Assembly: GCA_903914985.1 (NCBI GenBank)
Contig: CAIWRE010000039.1
Location: 1-15,114 of the forward strand
Source of the DNA: an uncultured beta proteobacterium
Lineage (GTDB): Bacteria > Pseudomonadota > Gammaproteobacteria > Burkholderiales > Burkholderiaceae_C
DNA: 15,114 bases
Direction: 5' to 3'
Under the pieces are notes generated by a model. It saw nothing but the letters and a program-made list of their open reading frames with translations. It was not told where the DNA came from and did not search any database. Positions 1 through 7,754 of this stretch are shown piece by piece. A program made the position numbers and the translations under genes. Positions within the stretch are counted from its first letter, which is position 1; every line of letters begins with the position of its first letter.

Positions 1-23
1 CACAAGAAGGTTGAGTTAATACT

Positions 24-449
24 ATGGCTATCGAACTCACACTATCCATCAACAAGCCCGACGCAGAGGACAAGAACGTGATCGGTCAGATCTACGCCCG
101 CTTCGAAGCTGCCGGCCTCAAAGTGGTGGCTGCTCGCATGGCGCACCTGTCGCGCGGCGAAGCCGAAGCGTTCTACGCGGTGCACAAAGCACGTCCTTTC
201 TTTAAAGACCTCGTGGACTTTATGGTTTCCGGGCCCGTCATGATCCAAGCGCTGGAAGGCGAAAACGCCATCCTGAAAAACCGCGACCTGATGGGCGCTA
301 CCGACCCCAAGAAGGCCGCCCCCGGCACCATCCGCGCTGATTTTGCTGACAGCATCGACGCCAACGCAGTGCATGGCTCCGACGCTGCTGAAACCGCGGC
401 CGTGGAAATTGCCTTCTTCTTTGCCGGCATGAACGTGTATTCGCGTTAA
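24..449 (+). CDS. ndk: Nucleoside diphosphate kinase (Ndk)
   Basis: Cytosolic enzyme that moves the terminal phosphate of ATP onto other (d)NDPs through a phospho-histidine intermediate, keeping nucleotide pools balanced. The 141-residue length is normal for the family. The catalytic histidine is His117 in NAVHGSDAAE, the family's lysine of the KPDA motif is Lys11, and the tail FFFAGMNVYSR is typical of betaproteobacteria. The start ATG follows AGAAGG at 5-10, a somewhat long 13-base spacing. The first 16 residues are odd: they read AIELTLSINKPDAED, where the family usually has AIERTLSIIKPDAVA, so residues 5, 10, 15 and 16 depart from a very conserved segment while the rest is canonical. rlmN starts 8 bases downstream, suggesting co-transcription. 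Only 23 bases precede the gene, so its promoter is not visible. Identification is certain; the N-terminal changes may be real or sequence error. Confidence 0.98.
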   Translation: MAIELTLSINKPDAEDKNVIGQIYARFEAAGLKVVAARMAHLSRGEAEAFYAVHKARPFFKDLVDFMVSGPVMIQALEGENAILKNRDLMGATDPKKAAPGTIRADFADSIDANAVHGSDAAETAAVEIAFFFAGMNVYSR

Positions 450-457
450 CTCGCACT

Positions 458-1603
458 ATGGCGGCCAACCTTCTCGACTATGACCTCGAGGGCTTGGCCC
501 TATTTTGCGAGCGTCTGGGCGAGAAGCGTTTTCGCGCCGTCCAGTTGTTTCGCTGGATTCATCAAAAAGGTGCGTCAGACTTTGACGCCATGACCGATCT
601 GGCCAAGTCTTTGCGCGAAAAGCTCAAGACTTGCGCCCACATCCTGCCCCTGCGCGTGCTCTCGCAGCACGAATCCACCGACGGCACCATCAAATGGCTG
701 TTTGACGTGGGTGGCAATGACGCCGTGGAGGCTGTATTTATTCCCGAGTCCGACCGTGGCACGCTGTGCATCTCGTCACAGGCCGGCTGCGCCGTCGGAT
801 GCCGCTTTTGCGCCACAGGACACCAGGGCTTTAGCCGCAACCTGACGGCCGGCGAGATCGTTTCGCAACTGTGGTTTGCTGAGCATTTTTTGCGCAAGCA
901 CCTGGGCCGGGACGAGCGCATCATCTCCAACGTCGTCATGATGGGCATGGGCGAGCCCCTGCAAAACTACACTGAGCTGGTGCCCGCGCTCAAGGTGATG
1001 CTCGACGACCACGCCTACGGCCTGTCGCGCCGCCGCGTCACCGTATCGACCTCGGGCATGGTGCCGATGATGGACCGCATGGGCCAGGATTGCCCGGTGG
1101 CTTTGGCTGTGTCTTTGCACGCCCCCAACGATGCGCTGCGCGAGAGCCTGGTGCCCTTGAATAAAAAATACCCGATCGAAGCACTGATGCAAGCTTGCGT
1201 TCGCTACCTTGCGGTGGCGCCGCGCGACTTCATTACCTTTGAGTACTGCATGCTCGACGGTGTCAACGACACGCCTGAGTTGGCAGCACAGTTGGTGGAG
1301 CTGTTGCGCAGCGCGGGCGGCAACCTGCACTGGTGCAAGGTCAACCTGATTCCCTTTAACCCGTTTGCAGCGTCGGGCCTCTTGCGCTCCTCCAACGCCC
1401 GGGTGCAGGCGTTCTCCGAGGTGCTCAGCCGGGCTGGTGTGGTCACCACGGTGCGCAAAACCCGGGGTGACGATATTGCTGCTGCCTGCGGGCAATTGGC
1501 AGGCGAAGTGCAGGACCGCACTAGCGTGGTGGTGCGCATCCACAAGCAGCGCAGTGCCGAGGGCAAAGTGAATGCAAGCCCCGTCGCGACGGAGGTGCAT
1601 TGA
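458..1603 (+). CDS. rlmN: Dual-specificity 23S rRNA/tRNA adenine-C2 methyltransferase RlmN
   Basis: Radical-SAM enzyme that methylates C2 of A2503 in 23S rRNA and A37 of some tRNAs, tuning translational fidelity. The 381-residue protein shows the CX3CX2C iron-sulfur motif in GCAVGCRFCATG (Cys111, Cys115, Cys118). By alignment from memory with E. coli RlmN, Cys104 and Cys344 are the methyl-carrying and resolving cysteines and Glu91 in EAVFIPE is the general base. The SAM-contacting MMGMGEPLQN lies at 161-170, and the N-terminal helical RNA-binding part covers about 1-90. The start ATG is 8 bases after the ndk stop. No good Shine-Dalgarno is seen there, so translation may depend on coupling to ndk. 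The last codons carry the ribosome-binding site of the next gene. Cfr, the C8 methyltransferase relative, is unlikely given the housekeeping context and full RlmN similarity. Confidence 0.97.
   Translation: MAANLLDYDLEGLALFCERLGEKRFRAVQLFRWIHQKGASDFDAMTDLAKSLREKLKTCAHILPLRVLSQHESTDGTIKWLFDVGGNDAVEAVFIPESDRGTLCISSQAGCAVGCRFCATGHQGFSRNLTAGEIVSQLWFAEHFLRKHLGRDERIISNVVMMGMGEPLQNYTELVPALKVMLDDHAYGLSRRRVTVSTSGMVPMMDRMGQDCPVALAVSLHAPNDALRESLVPLNKKYPIEALMQACVRYLAVAPRDFITFEYCMLDGVNDTPELAAQLVELLRSAGGNLHWCKVNLIPFNPFAASGLLRSSNARVQAFSEVLSRAGVVTTVRKTRGDDIAAACGQLAGEVQDRTSVVVRIHKQRSAEGKVNASPVATEVH
1591..1596 (+). promoter_or_regulatory. Ribosome-binding site for pilF, inside the end of rlmN
   Basis: GGAGGT lies 8 bases before the ATG at 1605 and decides the pilF start. 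An in-frame upstream ATG at 1572 has no such site and would put extra residues before the lipoprotein signal peptide. The site overlaps the final rlmN codons, so the two genes are probably translationally linked. Confidence 0.8.
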
Positions 1604-1604
1604 C

Positions 1605-2411
1605 ATGGGCCGTCGACTGGTTTCTGCGAGCCTTCTGCGTGTGTCGATTGCCACTTGCGTGGCACTCCTGGTCGCCTGCGCAGGCGTTCCGTCCCGCGAC
1701 GATAAATCTGACCTGCTAACCGCCTCAGACGAAACCGAAGCGCACAAACGGGCCCGCGTCCGCTTGGAATTGGCGGTGAACTACTTCAGCGAAGGCAAGA
1801 CCGAAATCGCGCTGGACGAGCTCAAGCGTTCCATTGCAGTGGACCCCACGCTGTTTGAAGCGCACAACCTGCGTGGCCTGATTTACCTGCGCATGAACGA
1901 GTATTCATTGGCAGAAGACGGCTTTCGCCAGGCGCTGGTCTTGAACCCCAAAGCCGCCACGGTGCAGCACAACTACGGTCTGCTGCTGTGCCAACAGGGG
2001 CGCACAGCCGAGGCCGTGGAGAAATTCGGTGCCGCGTTGGCCAATCCCACTTACAACGAGCGGGCCAAGACCTGGATGTTGCAGGGCCTCTGCCAGGCCA
2101 AATCAGGCCAAACGCAGGCCGCGGAAACCAGTTTGTTGAACGCGTACCAGCTCGACCCGGGCAACCCCGTGGTGGTGTTTAACCTGGCGACGGGTTTCTT
2201 CCAACGCGGGGAGTACACCCAGGCCCAGCGCTACCTCGGCCCCCTGAACGGCTCAGCGTTGGCCAATGCCGAGTCCTTGTGGCTGGGGGTCAAAATTGCC
2301 GATAAGACGGGAGATGCAGGGGCACTGCGCAGCTTAGGGCTGACCTTGCAGCAGCGCTTTCCTTCCTCCAAGCAAGCACTATGGTGGGAGAGGAGGTCAT
2401 TCCATGAGTGA
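1605..2411 (+). CDS. pilF: PilF/PilW-type TPR lipoprotein (type IV pilus biogenesis/stability)
   Basis: Predicted outer-membrane lipoprotein. In the known PilF/PilW family this protein pilots the PilQ secretin to the outer membrane and stabilises its multimers for type IV pili. The 268-residue product has a hydrophobic signal segment (about 10-24) ending in lipobox LVAC, with Cys25 as the lipidated residue. Several tetratricopeptide repeats follow, clearest at about 50-83 (ARVRLELAVNYFSEGKTEIA), 84-117 (AHNLRGLIYLRMNEYSLAED) and 118-151, with weaker ones to about 250. The start is one base after the rlmN stop with GGAGGT upstream. The 3' end overlaps rodZ by 8 bases. Position between rlmN and rodZ is the usual place for pilF in beta- and gammaproteobacteria. 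No other pilus gene is in the window, so the pilus role is inferred from family and synteny. Confidence 0.9.
   Translation: MGRRLVSASLLRVSIATCVALLVACAGVPSRDDKSDLLTASDETEAHKRARVRLELAVNYFSEGKTEIALDELKRSIAVDPTLFEAHNLRGLIYLRMNEYSLAEDGFRQALVLNPKAATVQHNYGLLLCQQGRTAEAVEKFGAALANPTYNERAKTWMLQGLCQAKSGQTQAAETSLLNAYQLDPGNPVVVFNLATGFFQRGEYTQAQRYLGPLNGSALANAESLWLGVKIADKTGDAGALRSLGLTLQQRFPSSKQALWWERRSFHE
2391..2397 (+). promoter_or_regulatory. Ribosome-binding site for rodZ, inside pilF
   Basis: AGGAGGT lies 6 bases before the rodZ ATG at 2404, within the coding end of pilF. It supports the overlapping start and suggests rodZ is translated well. Confidence 0.75.
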
Positions 2412-3315
2412 CATCGAGCCCGGCACCCTGTTGCACGCGGACAGTGGGGAGCCCGCCGGTCCGGTTGCCGGTTCGCCTGTATCGAGTCCCACGGCCGGGC
2501 AAATGCTCCGGCAAGCGCGCCTGCGATCGGGCCTGACACTTGAGGAACTCGGTGCCCGGGTCAAAGTCACCATCGCGCGCCTGGATGCGTTAGAGGATGA
2601 CCGGCTTGACGCCTGGCCCAACATTAATTTAATGCGTGCCGCCGCATCCAGCGTGTGCCGCCATGTGCAGTTGGACCCTTCGGTCATTCTTGATCGTTTG
2701 CCCAAGGCTGAAAAAATGCAGATTACGGTGGCGGGGCCGCAGGCCAACGTCGGTTTTCCGCACCGCGGTGGATTTACCTTGCGCCGTGCTGAGGGTACGG
2801 GACGTTCGACGCTGCCGCTGATCTTGGCGACTTTTTTACTGATTGCAGCGCTCATTTATCTTGGCCCCACGCTCGCGGACCTGGCGAATCAACTCCTTGC
2901 GCGCGATGTGCCAATGGCAGTGCCCACTGTCGCAGGGTCTGTCACTGACCCGGTACTGCCTCCAGACGCCGGTCCGACGGACACCCGGGTCGGCCTCGTG
3001 GCTACTGAACCGGTGGCATCCGCGCCGATTGCGGCTGGCGTTTCTGCATCAAACCCGCCGGCCCCAGTGGCACCCCAAGAACCTCTGGTCGTAATCAAGG
3101 CCAAGGGCCTGACCTGGATTGCCGTCAGCGACGCCAAGGGCGTAACGCTGCTGCGCAAAACGCTTTCTGCTGGCGAAACAGCCAGTGCCAGCGGCGCCTT
3201 GCCGCTGTGGGTCGTGGTGGGGCGGGCAGAAAATGCAGAGGTTTTGGTGCGCGGCGCGGCCGTGGTGCTTGAGCCATCGGTTCCGGATAACGTTGCCAGA
3301 TTCAAGGTGCAGTGA
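2404..3315 (+). CDS. rodZ: Cytoskeletal/cell-shape protein RodZ (HTH + TM + DUF4115)
   Basis: Inner-membrane protein that links MreB filaments to the cell-wall elongation machinery in rod-shaped cells. The order of parts is classic RodZ. A cytoplasmic Xre-like helix-turn-helix domain occupies about 31-100 (GQMLRQARLRSGLTLEELGA at its start) and in this family binds MreB rather than DNA. A basic stretch (RRAEGTGR) and one membrane segment follow at about 137-154 (LPLILATFLLIAALIYLG). A Pro/Ala/Val-rich periplasmic linker runs to about 226, then a C-terminal domain at 227-303 (VVIKAKGLTWIAVSDAKG at its start). The 303-residue length is typical. It overlaps pilF by 8 bases and ispG by one base (TGATG), a strong sign of one operon. 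Its presence suggests a rod-shaped, MreB-containing cell. Confidence 0.93.
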   Translation: MSDIEPGTLLHADSGEPAGPVAGSPVSSPTAGQMLRQARLRSGLTLEELGARVKVTIARLDALEDDRLDAWPNINLMRAAASSVCRHVQLDPSVILDRLPKAEKMQITVAGPQANVGFPHRGGFTLRRAEGTGRSTLPLILATFLLIAALIYLGPTLADLANQLLARDVPMAVPTVAGSVTDPVLPPDAGPTDTRVGLVATEPVASAPIAAGVSASNPPAPVAPQEPLVVIKAKGLTWIAVSDAKGVTLLRKTLSAGETASASGALPLWVVVGRAENAEVLVRGAAVVLEPSVPDNVARFKVQ

Positions 3316-4589
3316 TGTCAATGCAAGAAGGTTTGAACTCCAATGGTGTGGCCACACGCAAGGGCCTGCAGGCTCGTGTGGTCTGGGGCGGCAATGTCGT
3401 TACGTTGGGCGGCGGTGCGCCGGTGCGCATTCAGTCCATGACCAACACCGACACCGTGGACGCCGTGGGTACCGCGATACAGGTCAAGGAACTGGCCCAG
3501 GCGGGCTCCGAGATGGTGCGTATTACCGTGAACACGCCGGAGGCGGCGCAGGCTGTGCCCTATATCCGGGAGCAGCTTGACCGCATGGGCATTGATGTGC
3601 CCTTGATCGGAGACTTTCATTTCAATGGCCACCGTTTGCTGACCGACTATCCCGATTGTGCGCAGGCGCTGTCCAAATACCGGATCAACCCCGGCAACGT
3701 CGGCAAGGGAGACAAAAAAGACCGTCAATTCGGCCAAATGATCGAAGCTGCGCTGCGTTGGGACAAGCCGGTGCGCATTGGCGTGAACTGGGGCAGCCTG
3801 GACCAGGAACTGCTGGCCGGTCTTATGGACAGCAACGCCCGCGCGGCGCAACCGCTATCCGTCAAGCAGGTGATGTACCAGGCATTGATCAGTTCTGCAG
3901 TGGATTCGGCCGAGTTGGCGCAATCCATGGGCATGCAGGCGAGCCAAATTATCATTTCCTGCAAGGTCAGCGGTGTGCAGGATCTGATTGCTGTCTATCG
4001 CGATCTGGGTCGCAACACCCGCTATCCATTGCACTTGGGACTGACCGAAGCCGGTATGGGCACTAAAGGAACGGTGGCGTCTGCGGCGGCCCTCTCTGTG
4101 TTGCTGCAAGAGGGCATTGGCGACACGATTCGCGTGTCCTTGACGCCCGCACCCGGCGAATCGCGCAACCAGGAAGTCGTCGTTGCCGCAGAAATTTTGC
4201 AGGCGCTGGGGCTGCGGTCCTTTGTGCCCAGCGTGACGGCTTGCCCGGGCTGCGGCCGCACGACCAGCACCACGTTTCAAGAACTCACGCAACAGATTGA
4301 CAATTTTTTACGCGATCAAATGCCGGTTTGGCGCGTCAAGTACCCGGGCGTGGAGGGTATGAAGGTCGCTGTGATGGGTTGCATCGTGAACGGTCCTGGC
4401 GAGAGCAAGCACGCCGATATTGGCATCAGCTTGCCCGGCACCGGCGAGGCGCCTGCCGCGCCGGTCTACATCGACGGCGAGAAGCGCATGACCTTGCGTG
4501 GCGACGCTATTGCCACCGAATTCCAGGCGGTGGTGGAAAACTACATCCAACAACGGTTTGGTGCGGCTAAAGCGCAGCCATCCCTCTGA
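3315..4589 (+). CDS. ispG: 4-hydroxy-3-methylbut-2-enyl diphosphate synthase (IspG/GcpE)
   Basis: Iron-sulfur enzyme of the MEP pathway that reductively opens 2-C-methyl-D-erythritol 2,4-cyclodiphosphate to HMBPP, the penultimate step to IPP/DMAPP. The [4Fe-4S] ligands are the two cysteines of TACPGCGRTT (Cys310, Cys313) and that of VMGCIVNGPGE (Cys356), with Glu363 in the same motif. TIM-barrel motifs such as PVRIQSMTNTDTVD and LIGDFHFNGHRLL are intact. At 424 residues it is about 50 longer than E. coli IspG, which I recall as usual for betaproteobacteria. Possible starts are GTG 3312, ATG 3315 and ATG 3321. I chose 3315 because it overlaps the rodZ stop as TGATG and sits 7 bases after AAGG (3304-3307). 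The start is uncertain by two codons; the identity is not. Confidence 0.97.
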   Translation: MSMQEGLNSNGVATRKGLQARVVWGGNVVTLGGGAPVRIQSMTNTDTVDAVGTAIQVKELAQAGSEMVRITVNTPEAAQAVPYIREQLDRMGIDVPLIGDFHFNGHRLLTDYPDCAQALSKYRINPGNVGKGDKKDRQFGQMIEAALRWDKPVRIGVNWGSLDQELLAGLMDSNARAAQPLSVKQVMYQALISSAVDSAELAQSMGMQASQIIISCKVSGVQDLIAVYRDLGRNTRYPLHLGLTEAGMGTKGTVASAAALSVLLQEGIGDTIRVSLTPAPGESRNQEVVVAAEILQALGLRSFVPSVTACPGCGRTTSTTFQELTQQIDNFLRDQMPVWRVKYPGVEGMKVAVMGCIVNGPGESKHADIGISLPGTGEAPAAPVYIDGEKRMTLRGDAIATEFQAVVENYIQQRFGAAKAQPSL

Positions 4590-4594
4590 TTTTT

Positions 4595-5908
4595 ATGACC
4601 GAATCGAACGTGCCGCGCAAGGCGGAAAAACTCATGGCTGTGAAAGGCATGAACGACCTGTTGCCGCCCGACTCGGCGCGCTGGGAAGCACTGGAGGAGC
4701 GTGTGCGTGCCCTGATGCGCCGCTATGCCTACGAGAACATCCGCACACCCATCGTCGAACCCACAGCGCTTTTTGTGCGGGGTCTGGGCGAAGTGACTGA
4801 CATCGTTGAAAAAGAGATGTACTCCTTTGAAGACCGTCTCAACGGCGAACAGCTGACACTGCGCCCCGAGAACACGGCAGGCGTGGTGCGTGCAGTGGTG
4901 GAGCACACCTTGCTCTACAACGGTGGCAAGCGTTTGTATTACTTTGGTCCGATGTTCCGCCACGAACGCCCCCAACGCGGGCGCTACCGCCAGTTCCACC
5001 AGGTCGGTGCCGAAGCGCTGGGCTTTGCCGGGCCTGAACTGGACGCCGAGCTCATTTTGATGGCTGACGCGCTGTGGAAAGAGCTCGGCCTGCAAGGCGT
5101 CGAGTTGCAAATGAACAGCCTGGGCCAGCCCGAAGAGCGCAATTTGCACCGCGCGGCCTTGATCGCGCACTTTGAGGCCCATGTGGAGGTGCTCGATGCC
5201 GAGTCGCGCCGCCGTCTGCACCTCAATCCACTGCGCTTGCTCGACAGCAAGAACCCCGACATGCAGCCGGTGATTGAATCTGCACCCAAGCTGCTGGATT
5301 TTTTGGGTAATGCGTCCCGCGCCCACTTGGATGCCGTGTTGGCGATATTGGATGCCAATCAGGTGTCCTACACCATGAACCCGCGCCTGGTGCGTGGCAT
5401 GGATTACTACAACCTCACAGTCTTTGAGTTTGTGACCACCCAGCTCGGCTCGCAGGGCACGATTTGCGGCGGCGGCCGTTACGACTACCTGGTGGAGCAA
5501 ATCGGCGGCAAGCCAGCTCCTGCCGTGGGCTGGGCCATAGGCATAGAGCGTGTACTTGAGCTTCTGAAAGCCCAGGAGGGCGCTCTGGCGGCTCCCGCGC
5601 TGGATGCCTACGCTATCGTGCCGGACGCAGCGGCTTTGCCCCAGGTTGCGGCATGCTTGCAGCGTCTTCGTAGCAAAGGCGTGTCGGTGTTGATGCACGC
5701 CAGTGGTGACGCCGGCATGGCCAGTATGAAAAACCAGTTCAAGCGCGCCGACAGCTCCGGTGCGCGCTATGCCTTGGTGTTTGGCGCAGACGAGTTGGCC
5801 CAGGGGTGCGTCACGGTCAAAGCCTTGCGCGATGCGTCAGTGGCTCAGCGCACACTGCCCTTGGGTGATTGGGCGCAGTGGGCTGACAGCCTACAATCCA
5901 CCGCTTAA
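4595..5908 (+). CDS. hisS: Histidine-tRNA ligase (HisS)
   Basis: Class II aminoacyl-tRNA synthetase that charges tRNA-His. Signature motifs in order (437-residue numbering): AVKGMNDLLP near the N-terminus; LTLRPENTAG at 87-96; motif 2 FGPMFRHERPQRGRYRQF at 117-134; the HisS-specific LVRGMDYYNLTVFEF at 265-279; GGGRYD at 292-297; and motif 3 AVGWAIGIERVLEL at 310-323. The C-terminal anticodon-binding domain runs from about 337 to the end. The catalytic arginine of the histidine site (Arg267 in LVRGMD) is present, unlike in HisZ downstream. The ATG at 4595 is 5 bases after the ispG stop but has no Shine-Dalgarno. ATG 4634 (Met14) follows AAGGCGGA and starts MAVKGMNDLL, so it may be the true start. 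A promoter-like element for yfgM lies in its last codons. Confidence 0.97.
   Translation: MTESNVPRKAEKLMAVKGMNDLLPPDSARWEALEERVRALMRRYAYENIRTPIVEPTALFVRGLGEVTDIVEKEMYSFEDRLNGEQLTLRPENTAGVVRAVVEHTLLYNGGKRLYYFGPMFRHERPQRGRYRQFHQVGAEALGFAGPELDAELILMADALWKELGLQGVELQMNSLGQPEERNLHRAALIAHFEAHVEVLDAESRRRLHLNPLRLLDSKNPDMQPVIESAPKLLDFLGNASRAHLDAVLAILDANQVSYTMNPRLVRGMDYYNLTVFEFVTTQLGSQGTICGGGRYDYLVEQIGGKPAPAVGWAIGIERVLELLKAQEGALAAPALDAYAIVPDAAALPQVAACLQRLRSKGVSVLMHASGDAGMASMKNQFKRADSSGARYALVFGADELAQGCVTVKALRDASVAQRTLPLGDWAQWADSLQSTA
5869..5897 (+). promoter_or_regulatory. Candidate sigma-70 promoter for yfgM-bamB-der
   Basis: TTGGGC (5869-5874), a 17-base spacer and TACAAT (5892-5897, 5 of 6 matches to the -10 consensus) lie in the end of hisS. 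Transcription would begin near 5904, giving a leader of about 19 bases before the yfgM ATG at 5923. The -35 box is only a half match. The call rests on motif and position alone. Confidence 0.4.
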
Positions 5909-5922
5909 ACAAATACCTTCCC

Positions 5923-6609
5923 ATGGCAAATCATCTCGACCTCGAAGAACAAGAACAGCTCGACGAACTCAAGCATTTCTGGAGCAAGTACGGCAATGTG
6001 ATCAGCGGCGTTCTGGTCGTGATCATGGTGGGCCTTGCGGGTTGGAACGGCTACCAGTATTGGCAGCGCAGCCAGGCAGCCCAGGCCGCTGCGATGTTTG
6101 ATGAAATGAACAAATCTTTGGCCGGCGGCGATGTCACCAAGGCGGAGCGCACATTTAACGATATGCGAGAGCGTTACGCTCGGGCAACATATACCCAGCA
6201 AGCCGGTCTGGCCTTGGCAAAAATGGCGTCGGACGCAGGCAAAGTAGATGTTGCCAAGTCCGCCTTGCAATGGGTCGCAGACAAGTCCGGCGACGAAGGC
6301 TATGCCGCAATCGCCCAACTTCGCTTGGCCAACGTGCTGTTGGATGCCAAGCAATTGCCGGAGGCTTTGAAGTCTCTGGACGCAGTCAAGGGTGAGACCT
6401 TTGCAGGTTTGGTGGCTGATCGCCGCGGCGACATCTTGTTGCTCCAAGGTCAGCGCGAACAGGCCAAAACAGCTTATTTGAGCGCCTACAAAGCGTTCGA
6501 CGACCGCTCTCAGTACCGCAATCTGGTGCGCGTCAAGCTCAATGCCCTAGGCACCGAGCCAGAGCCTGCCAAGGTGGCAGTGCAAACGACTGCAAGCGGG
6601 GAGCATTGA
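5923..6609 (+). CDS. yfgM: YfgM family TPR protein, ancillary SecYEG translocon subunit
   Basis: Single-pass inner-membrane protein with a periplasmic TPR-like domain. In E. coli YfgM associates with SecYEG and PpiD and acts in the periplasmic chaperone network. The 228-residue product begins with an acidic cytoplasmic segment (HLDLEEQEQLDELKHF). One membrane helix lies at about 24-45 (NVISGVLVVIMVGLAGWNGY), followed by helical repeats to about 215, for example SALQWVADKSGDEGYAAIAQ. This is the standard YfgM/DUF2133 design and length. It lies 14 bases after hisS with no obvious Shine-Dalgarno and ends in a TGATG overlap with bamB. The hisS-yfgM-bamB-der order is the same as in E. coli, supporting the name. 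A short leader from the candidate promoter in hisS may explain the weak ribosome-binding site. Confidence 0.9.
   Translation: MANHLDLEEQEQLDELKHFWSKYGNVISGVLVVIMVGLAGWNGYQYWQRSQAAQAAAMFDEMNKSLAGGDVTKAERTFNDMRERYARATYTQQAGLALAKMASDAGKVDVAKSALQWVADKSGDEGYAAIAQLRLANVLLDAKQLPEALKSLDAVKGETFAGLVADRRGDILLLQGQREQAKTAYLSAYKAFDDRSQYRNLVRVKLNALGTEPEPAKVAVQTTASGEH
6598..6603 (+). promoter_or_regulatory. Ribosome-binding site for bamB, inside yfgM
   Basis: GGGGAG lies 5 bases before ATG 6609 and favours that start over the in-frame TTG at 6606. Confidence 0.6.
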
Positions 6610-7739
6610 TGCGCAACGCGCTGCGTCTGTTCACGGCAGGACTGACACCATGGTTGGTGGTGCTGGCTCTTGGCGGCTGCGCTAGCAGCGATGCGCCCAA
6701 ACCAACGGCTTTGCAGGCCGACCCGGCGCTCGTCGCTGTGAAAGAGCAGTGGCGCCTCGCAGTCGGCGCCACGTCGGCGCACTTGGAGTTGCGCCCTGTG
6801 GGCACACAACTGCTGGTGGCTTCCAAGCAGGGCGATGTCAGTTCGGTGGACGTGCGCACGGGTAAATTGCAGTGGCGCGCCAGCCTTGGCGTGGCTTTGA
6901 GTGCCGGAGTCGGCAGTGACGGTGAGACTTCCGCCGTTGTCACTGCAGAGAACCAGCTTGTGGTTCTGCGCGAGGGCAAGGAAATATGGCGCCAAAAGCT
7001 GCCATCGCTGACGCTAACCTCTCCCTTGGTCGCTGGTGCCCGGGTATTTTTGACGTCGGCAGATCGCACGGTTTCGGCGTTCGATGCCGCCACCGGGCGC
7101 AAACTCTGGTCGCAGCAGCGCGCGGGAGATGCACTCATTTTGGGCCAGCCTGGCGTCTTGATGGCCGTTGGCGACACTTTGCTCATGACCCAAGGCGGTC
7201 GCTTGCTGGGGCTGAATCCGCAAACCGGCGCTGTACGTTGGGACGCCGCGGTGGCAGTCGGGCGCGGCGTGAACGAGGTAGAGCGCCTCGTCGATCTGGT
7301 GTCCGGCACCAGCCGTGTCGACGGTAACGTCTGCTTGCGCGCTTTCCAAGCTGCCGTGGCCTGCGTCGACGCGCAAAGCGGCCGCACCCTTTGGACAAAA
7401 ACAGCGTCAGGTGCCAGCGGAATTGCAGGCGACTCCGCGTCGGTATTTGGCGTCGAGAGCGACAGCAAAGTGCAGGCCTGGCGGCGTAGTGATGGCGAAA
7501 AGCTCTGGACCAATGACAAGTTGCGCTTTCGCAGTCTTTCATCCCCGGTGTTGCTGGGTCGTGTTTTGGCGGCGGGCGATTTTGAAGGCTTTATCCACTT
7601 TTTTTCGCCCAAGGATGGTGCACTCCTAAGCCGTGTGGCGACAGATGGCACTGCCGTCCTTCAGGCGCCTGTCTGGGCCAACGGCACGCTGGTCGCGGTC
7701 ACGCAGCGCGGCACACTGATTGGGTTTCGGCCTGAATAA
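6609..7739 (+). CDS. bamB: Outer membrane protein assembly factor BamB (lipoprotein)
   Basis: Outer-membrane lipoprotein of the BAM complex, which folds beta-barrel proteins into the outer membrane; BamB binds the POTRA domains of BamA. The 376-residue product has a signal peptide ending in lipobox LGGC, with Cys24 lipidated. The rest is a PQQ-like beta-propeller with repeated blade-closing motifs around a tryptophan: EQWRLAVG, GKLQWRASLG, GKEIWRQKLP, GRKLWSQQ, GAVRWDAAV, GRTLWTKTAS and GEKLWTNDK. The length fits the family. A dehydrogenase with bound PQQ is unlikely because it would be longer and exported without a lipobox. The start overlaps the yfgM stop (TGATG), and der follows after 15 bases, matching the conserved yfgM-bamB-der order. 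Confidence 0.95.
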   Translation: MRNALRLFTAGLTPWLVVLALGGCASSDAPKPTALQADPALVAVKEQWRLAVGATSAHLELRPVGTQLLVASKQGDVSSVDVRTGKLQWRASLGVALSAGVGSDGETSAVVTAENQLVVLREGKEIWRQKLPSLTLTSPLVAGARVFLTSADRTVSAFDAATGRKLWSQQRAGDALILGQPGVLMAVGDTLLMTQGGRLLGLNPQTGAVRWDAAVAVGRGVNEVERLVDLVSGTSRVDGNVCLRAFQAAVACVDAQSGRTLWTKTASGASGIAGDSASVFGVESDSKVQAWRRSDGEKLWTNDKLRFRSLSSPVLLGRVLAAGDFEGFIHFFSPKDGALLSRVATDGTAVLQAPVWANGTLVAVTQRGTLIGFRPE

Positions 7740-7754
7740 CCAGGCACTTAACTC

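Noticed and set aside
776..1747. Minus-strand open frame (323 codons) opposite rlmN and the start of pilF
   Set aside because: The product is low in hydrophobic order and rich in His/Arg/Ala, with no domain. Both sense genes are fully supported.
4541..5698. Long minus-strand open frame (385 codons) opposite hisS
   Set aside because: The composition (His- and Gln-rich, no motif) is that of an antisense shadow, and hisS motifs are intact on the plus strand across the whole stretch.
6539..7651. Minus-strand open frame (370 codons) opposite bamB
   Set aside because: The Ser/Arg/Thr-rich product has no motif. bamB has a clear lipobox and propeller repeats on the other strand.
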